A DNA stretch of 64,000 nucleotides, taken from assembly GCA_052386455.1 (NCBI GenBank), contig JBQTKD010000035.1:42104-106103 (forward strand), written 5' to 3'. Positions 57,514 through 64,000 of the stretch are shown piece by piece. Below the pieces are notes generated by a model. The model did not search any database and was not told the DNA's origin. It was given only the letters and a program-made list of their open reading frames with translations. The DNA comes from JBQTKD01 sp052386455. GTDB lineage: Bacteria; Actinomycetota; Actinomycetes; Sporichthyales; Sporichthyaceae. The position numbers and the translations under genes are program-made. Position 1 is the first letter of the stretch, and every line of letters begins with the position of its first letter.

Positions 57514-57559
57514 TTGACTGGTTCGCGCCGTCCGGCGTAGGCTAAAGGCTGTAGGTTTC
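57514..57559 (+). promoter_or_regulatory. Promoter with conserved 22-bp element, copy 1
   Basis: TTGACT (57514-57519), an 18-bp spacer and TAGGCT (57538-57543) form a promoter. From the -10 onward runs CTAAAGGCTGTAGGTTTC (to 57559). The 22-bp stretch 57538-57559 matches 60449-60470 at 20 of 22 positions, implying a common regulator for the alcohol dehydrogenase and transport operons. Confidence 0.75.
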
Positions 57560-57578
57560 CCGAGCCCAGGAGACAACG

Positions 57579-58697
57579 TTGTCGGTCACCGCTCGCGCCG
57601 CAGTCCTGTTCGACGCCCCCGGCGAGTGGAAGGTCGTCGAAGTCGAGGTCGACGAACCGAGCGCCTTCGAGGTCCGCGTGAAGTGGGCGGCCGCGGGCCT
57701 GTGTCACTCGGACGACCACGTCGCCAAGGCCGACGCCCCCATGGCGCACTTCCCCATCTGCGGCGGCCACGAGGGCGCCGGCGTGATCGAGGCCGTCGGG
57801 CCGGGCGTGCGCGAACTCCAGGTCGGCGACCACGTCGTGGCCGCGTTCATTCCGAGCTGCGGCCGCTGCCGCTGGTGCGCCACCGGCATGCAGAACCTCT
57901 GCGACAACGGCGCGTTCATGATGACGGGCAGTCAGCTCGACGGAACCTTCCGGATGCGCCACGACGGCAACGACGTCGCGCAGACCTCGCTCGTCGGCAC
58001 CTTCTCCGAACGGTCGGTGGTTCCCGAGTGGGCGGCCGTCAAGGTCCCCACCGAGATCCCGCTGCAGGTGGCGGCGCTCGTCGGCTGCGGTGTGCCCACC
58101 GGTTGGGGTTCGGCGGTCAACGCCGCGCAGGTCCGCCCCGGCGACGTCGTCATCGTGATGGGCGTCGGCGGCATCGGCATCAACGCCGTACAGGGCGCCC
58201 GGCACGCCGGCGCGTCGCGGATCATCGCCGTCGACCCGCTGGCCTTCAAGCGCGACACGGCGCTCAAGCTCGGCGCCACCGACGCCTGCGCGAACATGAT
58301 CGCCGCCACCGACCTCGCCCAGTCCCTGACGAACGGTCAGGGCGCGGACTCGGCGATCGTCACCGTCGGCATCGCGCAAGGCGAGCACCTCGCGCAGGCC
58401 TTCGCCTCGATCCGCAAGGCGGGCACCGTGGTGCTGACCGCGATGGCGAACATCGACAGCAGCGAGATCCCGATCAACCTGTTCGAGCTCGCGATGTTCC
58501 AGAAGCGGTTGCAGGGAGCGCTGTTCGGCATGATGTCGCCGGCCCACGCGATCCCGTACTTCATGACCCTCTACCAGCGCGGCCAACTGCAACTCGACGA
58601 GCTCGCCACGCGCACCTACTCCCTCGACGACATCAACCAGGCCTACGCGGATCTGCACGCCGGTGTGAACATTCGCGGTGTGGTGACGTTCTCGTGA
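57579..58697 (+). CDS. NDMA-dependent-type zinc alcohol dehydrogenase
   Basis: Medium-chain zinc alcohol dehydrogenase of 372 aa. Catalytic zinc residues are in GLCHSDDHV and GGHEGAGVIEAVG; the structural zinc Cys set is CGRCRWCATGMQNLC; the dinucleotide loop is VIVMGVGGIGINAVQGA. The sequence matches the group that keeps NADH bound and needs NDMA in vitro, or mycofactocin in vivo, for turnover. The start codon is TTG 57579, supported by AGGAG 8 bp upstream. Its stop overlaps the ligase GTG (GTGA). Oxidises an alcohol to the aldehyde. Confidence 0.9.
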   Translation: MSVTARAAVLFDAPGEWKVVEVEVDEPSAFEVRVKWAAAGLCHSDDHVAKADAPMAHFPICGGHEGAGVIEAVGPGVRELQVGDHVVAAFIPSCGRCRWCATGMQNLCDNGAFMMTGSQLDGTFRMRHDGNDVAQTSLVGTFSERSVVPEWAAVKVPTEIPLQVAALVGCGVPTGWGSAVNAAQVRPGDVVIVMGVGGIGINAVQGARHAGASRIIAVDPLAFKRDTALKLGATDACANMIAATDLAQSLTNGQGADSAIVTVGIAQGEHLAQAFASIRKAGTVVLTAMANIDSSEIPINLFELAMFQKRLQGALFGMMSPAHAIPYFMTLYQRGQLQLDELATRTYSLDDINQAYADLHAGVNIRGVVTFS

Positions 58698-60202
58698 GTA
58701 CGAGCCTGGTTTCGGCGCTGCGGTGGTGGGCCCGCACGAAGGGCGAGGACACAGCGCTCGTTCTCGACGACGACGCGCTGAGCTACCGGGCGCTGCAGGA
58801 CTGGAGCAGCCGGATCGGCGAGCAACTGGCCGCCACCGGCGTGCGCCCCGGAGACCGGGTCGGCGTCCTGGGCGGCAACTCCCTCGAGTGGTGTGCGGCC
58901 GCCTACGGCGTGCTGAAGGCCGGGGCCGTCCTGGTGCCGATCAACCCGCGCATGGTGGCCCCCGAGATCGCGAAGCTCGCCGCAGACTCCGGCATGACCG
59001 CGGTCCTGGCCGACGCGGCGCTGGTCCCCACGGTCAAGGAGGTTCAGGCCGACCTGGCGGTCGTCGATTTCGCTTCCCTGGCGGCCATGCGCGACGGCGA
59101 ACGCAACGACTTCGTCGTCGAGATCGCGCCCGACGAGCCCGCGATGGTCATCTTCACCAGCGGCAGCACGGGTGAGTCCAAGGGCGTCGTCTGCACCAAC
59201 CGCAGCCTGCTGTCCATCGTCTTCGAGGCGAGCCTCGTCGAGGAGGGCCTGCGCCCCGGCGGCCGCACCCTGCTCGTGCTTCCGCTGGCCTTCACCCCCG
59301 GCCTGGTCTGGGGTCTGGCGATGACCGTCACCCTCGGCGGCACGCTCGTCGTCGAGCGCAGCCTCGACCCGGTGCGTGCGGTCGACCTGCTCGAGCGGCA
59401 CCGGATCGGCGCGATCTTCGGCGTTCCGCTGATTTTCGGGGCGATCGCCTCGGCGCCGAACTTCGCGGCCGCCGACCTTTCGTCGCTCGCGTCCGCCTTC
59501 ACGGGCGGCGCGCCCGTGCCCGTCCCCCTGCTGGCGGCCTGGGGCGCCAAGGGTGTGAAGCTCCGTCAGATCTACGGCATGACCGAGGCGGGCGGCGTCG
59601 CCACCGGCACCCTCGTCAAGGACGCCGACGAGCACCCGGACACCTGCGGGACCGGCTCGATCTTCACCGACTTCAAGGTCGTGCGACCCGACGGCAGCGA
59701 GTGCGAGCCCGGCGAGACGGGCGAGATCGTGCTGCGCGGGCCGGGCATGACCATCGGGTACTGGAACGACGAGGCGACCACCGCGCAGGCCATCCGCGAC
59801 GGATGGATCCACAGCGGCGACCTCGGCACCACCACCGAAGACGGCCGCCTGAAGTTCGTCGATCGGCTCAAGGACCTGATCATCTCCGGCGGCATCAACA
59901 TCTCGCCCGTCGAGATCGAGCGCGCCATCGCGGTCATCCCCGGCGTCTCCGAGGTCGCCGTCATCAGTGCTCCCGACGCCAAGTTCGGCGAGACCCCCGC
60001 CGCGATCCTCTACGCGGACCCGAGCGTGACCGTCGAGACCGTCCTTGCTCGGTGCAGCACCGAACTGTCGGACTACAAGGTCCCGCGCTACGTCGTGCTC
60101 CGGGCCGAACCGCTTCCCAAGCTGCCGAACGGAAAGCTCGCCAAGGTCGCGATCCGCGAGGAGTACCGCAACCTCGTCGACCACCACCCCCGCGTCCGCT
60201 AG
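58694..60202 (+). CDS. AMP-forming acyl-CoA ligase
   Basis: Activates a carboxylic acid as its CoA thioester via an acyl-adenylate. The 502-aa protein has the P-loop MVIFTSGSTGESKGVVC, LRQIYGMTEAGG, GWIHSGDLGTTTEDGRLKFV, the hinge VDRLKDLIISGGINISPVEIE and the C-terminal Lys in LPKLPNGKLAKVAIREEY. Group is the FadD/medium-chain or aryl acid ligases; exact substrate cannot be read. Translationally coupled to the alcohol dehydrogenase, so the operon handles an alcohol and its derived acid. Confidence 0.92.
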   Translation: MSTSLVSALRWWARTKGEDTALVLDDDALSYRALQDWSSRIGEQLAATGVRPGDRVGVLGGNSLEWCAAAYGVLKAGAVLVPINPRMVAPEIAKLAADSGMTAVLADAALVPTVKEVQADLAVVDFASLAAMRDGERNDFVVEIAPDEPAMVIFTSGSTGESKGVVCTNRSLLSIVFEASLVEEGLRPGGRTLLVLPLAFTPGLVWGLAMTVTLGGTLVVERSLDPVRAVDLLERHRIGAIFGVPLIFGAIASAPNFAAADLSSLASAFTGGAPVPVPLLAAWGAKGVKLRQIYGMTEAGGVATGTLVKDADEHPDTCGTGSIFTDFKVVRPDGSECEPGETGEIVLRGPGMTIGYWNDEATTAQAIRDGWIHSGDLGTTTEDGRLKFVDRLKDLIISGGINISPVEIERAIAVIPGVSEVAVISAPDAKFGETPAAILYADPSVTVETVLARCSTELSDYKVPRYVVLRAEPLPKLPNGKLAKVAIREEYRNLVDHHPRVR

Positions 60203-60282
60203 ATCCCGGCGTGGCTCCCGGCTGAGCTCCGAGGCCGGACTTAGTCAGCATCCACTGGCTATTGACCCTGGACTAGTTGTGT

Positions 60283-60295
60283 GGACAGAATGTCC
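60283..60295. promoter_or_regulatory. GGAC-N5-GTCC operator copy upstream of transport operon
   Basis: GTGGAC-AGAAT-GTCCGAC carries the same half-site as the dyads at 50562, 51342 and 14137-14177. It lies in the 302-bp gap before the transport operon, 220 bp upstream of its first gene, with no TetR gene adjacent. It may act in trans from the paralogous TetR proteins. Confidence 0.55.
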
Positions 60296-60426
60296 GACAG
60301 CGTACCGAAGGCCACGGCTCCGACCGGTTCGCGCGCGCATCGTGGCTGGTCAGAGCCCTGCGCCAAGCACGTAGCAGCCCGTGCGACCAGCCCGAGCGCC
60401 CGGTGGACATATCCGGAAAAGACTGC

Positions 60427-60470
60427 TTGACGTGAGCTACATCTCCCATAGACTAAAGCCTGTAGGTTTC
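60427..60470 (+). promoter_or_regulatory. Promoter with conserved 22-bp element, copy 2
   Basis: TTGACG (60427-60432), a 16-bp spacer and TAGACT (60449-60454), followed by AAAGCCTGTAGGTTTC to 60470. It differs from the copy at 57538-57559 at two positions. The first gene of the transport operon starts 34 bp downstream. The rest of the 302-bp intergenic region shows no gene. Confidence 0.75.
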
Positions 60471-60504
60471 GCCCGGATGCCCACCGGATGAAGGAGTGCC
60501 CCCG

Positions 60505-61812
60505 ATGAGTGGCAAGCACCGCAGACTGCGCCACCCAGTCGTTCGACGCCGCGCAGCGGCCGGCGCCCTGGTTGGCGTGATCGCACCGACCATCGGCGCG
60601 CTCGGCGCGGGCACCGCCTCGGCCGCCGAGCTCGAGACGCCGCCGGCCGTGCCCACCACGGGCGCGACCTTCGCCAGCTTCGCCGGCTTGGCCACCGCGG
60701 ACGGCGTGCGGCTCCAGATCGCGCTGAAGGACTACCTGATCGTCGAGGACTTCGTCGACGGCGGCGGGCCCACCGCGGTGGCGTCGCTGGACAGCCTGGG
60801 CGAGAGCAAGGCGTTCTCCTCGCTGCCGTACCCGGGTTCGACCGGCATCGCCTTCCCCGGTCTGGTTTCCACGTTGAGCGGCAAGTCGGTGCCGACCTAC
60901 CCGTTCATCGTCGAGAGCCAGAGCCCGTCCAACCCCGAGGCGCAGGTCAAGCAGCCCGGGTACCTGATGAGCGCGAAGTCCAACGAGACCTCGTCCTCGG
61001 CGCAGACCGAGGCGGGCGTTCGGACCACCACCGGCGACGACTTCGGGAGTTTCTCCACGGCGTCGGTGCAGAACCTGGGCGGTGTGCTCACCTCGCTCGG
61101 CGAGGCTCGCACCCGCCTCGCGACGGGCGGCTTCGCGCTCACCGGCGCGATCTCCAAGGCCCAGGTCGTGCGCACCCCCGACGGGAAGGTCGTCAAGACC
61201 TCCTCCTTCGAGGCGAACTCGCTGCGCATCGGCGACCAGCTCTACGGCGTCACCGACAAGGGCCTGGTCCTCGGCGACCAGAGCGCCTCGGCCGACCCGG
61301 CCAAGCAGCTCGGCGACACCCTGACGCAGGGCGGCTTCACCGTGAAGTTCCTGCCCGCCGTCACCACCGCGAACTCGGTGCTCTCCTCCGGCCTGGTGAT
61401 CAGCTTCGAGCAGCCGGTACCGAACACGGCCGCAGCCAAGGCCTTGGTCAGCTACATCGTCGGCCGCACCTACGCCCAGGCCGATTCCACCTCCACCGCC
61501 AGTGCTCCGGTTCTCGGCCCGCCCGCGACCGCGCCGAACGTCGTCGCGGCACTGCCCGAAACCGCGCCGGAACTGCCCGCCGTGGCCCCCGAGGTCGCGC
61601 TGCCGGAGGTTGCCGCGCCGCCGGCCGTGGCTCCTCCCGCTCCCGCTCCCGCTCCCGCGGCCCCGGCCGCCGAGCCCGCACCGCGCACGGTCGATCTCGT
61701 GTCGCCCGCCGTCGCCGCCAAGCCCCTGACCGAAGTCGAGTTCTATCCGCTGCTCGCCGTTCTGGTCCCGATCCTGCTGATCGCCGCCGTTGCCGCGGCG
61801 CGATTCGTCTGA
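60505..61812 (+). CDS. Secreted, membrane-anchored protein of unknown function
   Basis: Exported 435-aa protein. N-terminus RHRRLRH-like basic region, hydrophobic AAAGALVGVIAPTIGALGAG and cleavage at TASAAE. The body (about 40-330) has repeated Ser/Thr/Gly-rich beta-like segments (TTGATFASFAGLAT, TTGDDFGSFSTASVQNLGG). A Pro/Ala-rich stalk (about 345-400) follows, and a C-terminal membrane segment EFYPLLAVLVPILLIAAVAAARFV in parts with a short Arg tail. AAGGAG precedes ATG 60505. No family recognised; the gene order with a LivHM permease suggests an envelope component of uptake. Confidence 0.75.
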   Translation: MSGKHRRLRHPVVRRRAAAGALVGVIAPTIGALGAGTASAAELETPPAVPTTGATFASFAGLATADGVRLQIALKDYLIVEDFVDGGGPTAVASLDSLGESKAFSSLPYPGSTGIAFPGLVSTLSGKSVPTYPFIVESQSPSNPEAQVKQPGYLMSAKSNETSSSAQTEAGVRTTTGDDFGSFSTASVQNLGGVLTSLGEARTRLATGGFALTGAISKAQVVRTPDGKVVKTSSFEANSLRIGDQLYGVTDKGLVLGDQSASADPAKQLGDTLTQGGFTVKFLPAVTTANSVLSSGLVISFEQPVPNTAAAKALVSYIVGRTYAQADSTSTASAPVLGPPATAPNVVAALPETAPELPAVAPEVALPEVAAPPAVAPPAPAPAPAAPAAEPAPRTVDLVSPAVAAKPLTEVEFYPLLAVLVPILLIAAVAAARFV

Positions 61813-61822
61813 GAGGTCCGAC

Positions 61823-62167
61823 ATGGAATTCGTGAACTGGTGCCGCGTGCAATGGGACCGTGCCCTGGCCGTTCTCGCGGTCGTCGCCGGAATCGTCATG
61901 GTGATCCTCGGCTGGATCGGCGTTTCCGACACCGGCTTCATCGCCAAGCAGATGCCCTACGTCGTGGCCGACGGCATCGGCGGGCTCGTACTCGTCATCG
62001 TCGGCGCCACGCTGTGGCTCTCCGCCGACATGAACGACGAATGGCGCACCCTGGACCGCCTCGAGGCCGCCACCCGCGAGCAGAACGTCGACGCCGCCCA
62101 GGTCGCCGCGCTCACCGAACGCGTCCGGGCGCTGGAAGCCGCCGCGCGTGAGCTGAGCCGGACCTGA
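61823..62167 (+). CDS. Small membrane protein with two TM helices and coiled coil
   Basis: Protein of 114 aa. TM1 is ALAVLAVVAGIVMVILGWIG, TM2 GGLVLVIVGATLWLSA, then a charged C-terminal helix DEWRTLDRLEAATREQ and ALTERVRALEAAARELSRT with heptad-like spacing. RBS GAGAGG precedes ATG 61823. 10 bp after the anchored secreted protein and overlapping the next gene at TGATG. It shares the motif VILGWIGVS / VVVGWIEVS with the next protein, so the two look related. Function unknown, probably an accessory of the permease. Confidence 0.78.
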   Translation: MEFVNWCRVQWDRALAVLAVVAGIVMVILGWIGVSDTGFIAKQMPYVVADGIGGLVLVIVGATLWLSADMNDEWRTLDRLEAATREQNVDAAQVAALTERVRALEAAARELSRT

Positions 62168-62448
62168 TGTCGGGCGCTGGCGCACTCGCACGGCGCCGGG
62201 GGGCGCCGCCCCACCCGCTGGTCGCCGCAGTCCCCGCGGCGATCGGCATCCTGCTCGTCGTCGTCGGCTGGATCGAGGTCAGCGGCGAAGCCGTCTTCGA
62301 CGACCAGACCAACGGTCTGAACATCGCGATCCTCGGAGCGCTGCTCGTCTTCGGAGGCTGCGCGGTCTACCTGTTCGCGTTCCGCCGCCGTATCCGTAGC
62401 CGCATCACCGCCGCCCGTTCCCGCGTACTGATCGCCGAGGAGGACTGA
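62167..62448 (+). CDS. Small membrane protein with two TM helices
   Basis: Protein of 93 aa. TM1 is AAVPAAIGILLVVVGWIEVSG, cut here as AIGILLVVVGWIEV, TM2 IAILGALLVFGGCAVYLFAF, then a basic tail RRRIRSRITAARSR. The segment around GWIEVSGE mirrors GWIGVSDT of the preceding protein, suggesting duplication and divergence. Both ends overlap neighbours as TGATG, so it is translated as part of the permease operon. Function unknown. Confidence 0.78.
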   Translation: MSGAGALARRRGAPPHPLVAAVPAAIGILLVVVGWIEVSGEAVFDDQTNGLNIAILGALLVFGGCAVYLFAFRRRIRSRITAARSRVLIAEED

Positions 62449-64000
62449 TGGACGTCTGGTTGCCGTTCATCGTCGTCGGCATCACCGCGGGTGCCGTCTA
62501 CGGCCTCGCGGGCGTCGGCCTGGTGCTGACCTACCGCACCAGCGGCGTCTTCAACTTCGCGCACGGTGCGCTCGCCACCGCCGGCGGCTACCTGTTCTAC
62601 GAACTGTGGCGCAAGCAGGGCATGCCCTGGGTGCCGGCCGCGCTCATCGTGATCGTGACCGTCGGACTGTTCTTCGGCCTCGCGTTGGAACAGTTGGCCA
62701 GGCGCCTGGCCAAAGCACCGGCGTCGGTCATCGTCGTCGCCACCGTCGGCCTCCTGCTGATCATCCAAGGCGCCGCCGCGCAGAAGTACGGCTCGGAGAC
62801 CATCACGATCGGCACCTACCTGCCGACCGAAACCTTCGACATCGGCGTCAACGTCGGCTACGACCAGCTGATCACCACCCTGATCGGGGTCTCGATCGCG
62901 ATCGGTCTCGGTCTGCTGCTGACCCGTACCCGCATCGGCATCGCGATGCGCGGCGTCGTCGACGACTCCGATCTCATGGAGCTCACCGGCCTGTCCGGGC
63001 CTGCAATCCGCCGCGCCGCGTGGATCATCGGCGGCTGCGTGGCGGTGCTGTCCGGCATCCTGCTCGCGCCCATCGTCGGCGTGGACCCGATCCGCCTCAC
63101 CTACCTCGTCGTGCAGGCCTTCGGCGCCGCCGCGATCGGCCGCTTCCGCAGCCTGCCCGCCACGTTCGTCGGCGGTCTGATCATCGGCGTCGCGGCCGCG
63201 ATCTTCCAGAAGCTCGAGTCCGAGCACACCGAGCTCTCTGGCCTGCCGTCCTCGGTGCCGTTCATCGCGCTGTTCGCGGTGCTGCTCATCGTCGGCAAGC
63301 GCGGTCTGCCCACGCCGCCGCCGGTGCGCCGGGTTCAGCCGGAGACCTTCACCAAGCTCCCCATGCCGCTCCGCGCCGGCACCCTGCTGGGCCTCGGCGT
63401 GCTGATCGTGTTCCTGCCGGAGATGGTCGACGCCCGCCTGCCGATCTACACCCAGGCGGTCGGCCTGTCGATCATGTTCCTTTCCCTGTCGCTGCTGGTG
63501 AAGATGGGCGCGCAGGTCTCGCTGTGCCACGCGGCCTTCGTCGCCGTCGGCGCGGTGGCGTTCAGCCGGCTGTCCACCGAGGCGAACCTGCCGTGGCTCC
63601 TCGCGCTGATCGGCGCCGGGCTCATCGCGATGCCACTCGGCATCATCGTCGCCCTGCCCGCCGTCCGCCTGGCCGGCATCTACCTGGCCCTGGCCACGTT
63701 CGCCTTCGGCCTGCTGATGGAGAACCTGATCTACCGCAAGGGATTCATGTTCCCCCAGGGCGGCACCCGAGACGCGCCGCGCCCGAACATCCCCGGCGAG
63801 GGCATCGCCGGCGACACGGCCTACTTCTACGTCGCCGTCGCAGTGCTGCTCGCCGCGATCGTCGCGGTGACGCTCCTGCAGCGCTCGCGCCTCGGCCGCC
63901 TGCTCCGCGCCCTGGCGGACAGCCCGACCGCGCTGACCACCTACGGCACGGGCACAACTACCACGCTCATGCTGCTGTTCTCCATCTCCGCGTTCATCGC
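62448..64000 (+). CDS. Fused LivH-LivM branched-chain-type ABC permease (cut by window edge)
   Basis: High-affinity HAAT-type permease; 517 codons are present and the frame stays open to the end. The N-terminal half (about 1-290) is LivH-like: YGLAGVGLVLTYRTSGVFNFAHGALA and AAAIGRFRSLPATFVGGLIIG. The second half (from about 305) is LivM-like: LVKMGAQVSLCHAAFVAVGAVAF and AVRLAGIYLALATFAFGLLMENL. LivH and LivM are separate proteins in Escherichia coli; this is one polypeptide. ATG 62448 overlaps the upstream TGA. ATPase genes should follow outside the window. Substrate probably a carboxylate or other lipid-like compound, given the neighbours. Confidence 0.9.
   Translation, partial: MDVWLPFIVVGITAGAVYGLAGVGLVLTYRTSGVFNFAHGALATAGGYLFYELWRKQGMPWVPAALIVIVTVGLFFGLALEQLARRLAKAPASVIVVATVGLLLIIQGAAAQKYGSETITIGTYLPTETFDIGVNVGYDQLITTLIGVSIAIGLGLLLTRTRIGIAMRGVVDDSDLMELTGLSGPAIRRAAWIIGGCVAVLSGILLAPIVGVDPIRLTYLVVQAFGAAAIGRFRSLPATFVGGLIIGVAAAIFQKLESEHTELSGLPSSVPFIALFAVLLIVGKRGLPTPPPVRRVQPETFTKLPMPLRAGTLLGLGVLIVFLPEMVDARLPIYTQAVGLSIMFLSLSLLVKMGAQVSLCHAAFVAVGAVAFSRLSTEANLPWLLALIGAGLIAMPLGIIVALPAVRLAGIYLALATFAFGLLMENLIYRKGFMFPQGGTRDAPRPNIPGEGIAGDTAYFYVAVAVLLAAIVAVTLLQRSRLGRLLRALADSPTALTTYGTGTTTTLMLLFSISAFI

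Overview
The window is very GC-rich, coding-dense actinobacterial chromosome. It carries F420-type flavin oxidoreductases, a DDN-type deazaflavin reductase, a mycofactocin-type SDR, an NDMA-type alcohol dehydrogenase, a MshD-like tandem acetyltransferase, about ten TetR-family regulators and many GTG starts. Together these suggest a free-living, lipid- or terpenoid-degrading actinomycete. A Sporichthya-like lineage is a guess and not proven. I see no rRNA, tRNA, CRISPR array, prophage or insertion sequence.

Region 1 (1-13.3 kb) is mostly housekeeping: HPr and enzyme I of the PTS, a glutaminyl-tRNA synthetase, a secreted glycine-rich protein, an operon of metallopeptidase, aldose epimerase and DinB-like protein, a cytosine-type deaminase, glycogen phosphorylase, acetoacetyl-CoA synthetase and a luciferase-like monooxygenase. 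Region 2 (13.3-28 kb) is accessory. It has a membrane protein/TetR pair with a nested 41-bp operator, the mycofactocin-type SDR, an F420 pair, a DUF222/HNH protein, a qorB/hxlR remnant pair, a substrate-binding lipoprotein divergent from a double-TetR protein, an MBL-fold protein, a drug-efflux MFS with its TetR, and a PucR-type regulator.

Region 3 (28-50 kb) is a catabolic island. It encodes a Baeyer-Villiger monooxygenase, phosphotransferase-like protein, two acyl-CoA dehydrogenases, three SDR/CoA-transferase steps, a thiolase, Rieske oxygenase, aldehyde dehydrogenase, P450, SCP2 protein, an unusual CoA-transferase, an AtuA protein, and a DUF35 plus Ltp2-like thiolase pair. The logic is oxygenation, CoA activation or transfer, beta-oxidation and retro-aldol or thiolytic cleavage of a bulky isoprenoid- or steroid-like substrate. 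Three copies of a CTTAGCG/CGCTAAG operator tie the 30-38 kb genes to the local TetR at 34.3 kb. Intergenic gaps here hold a family of long hairpins built on GCGTCCG/CGGACGC, and a composite palindromic repeat lies at 34.9-35.1 kb.

Region 4 (50-57.5 kb) holds a second membrane protein/TetR pair and a tightly coupled operon (unknown membrane protein, CrtI-like FAD oxidoreductase, AveC-like membrane protein, TetR) joined by 4-base GTGA overlaps, then a TetR and a P450. Region 5 (57.5-64 kb) has an NDMA-type alcohol dehydrogenase and acyl-CoA ligase operon. It is followed by a transport operon of a secreted anchored protein, two small membrane proteins and a fused LivH-LivM permease that runs off the window. 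These last two operons share a nearly identical 22-bp promoter element, suggesting co-regulated uptake and oxidation. The strongest candidates for something new are the AveC/CrtI-like operon, the hairpin and composite repeat families, and the circularly permuted-looking CoA-transferase.
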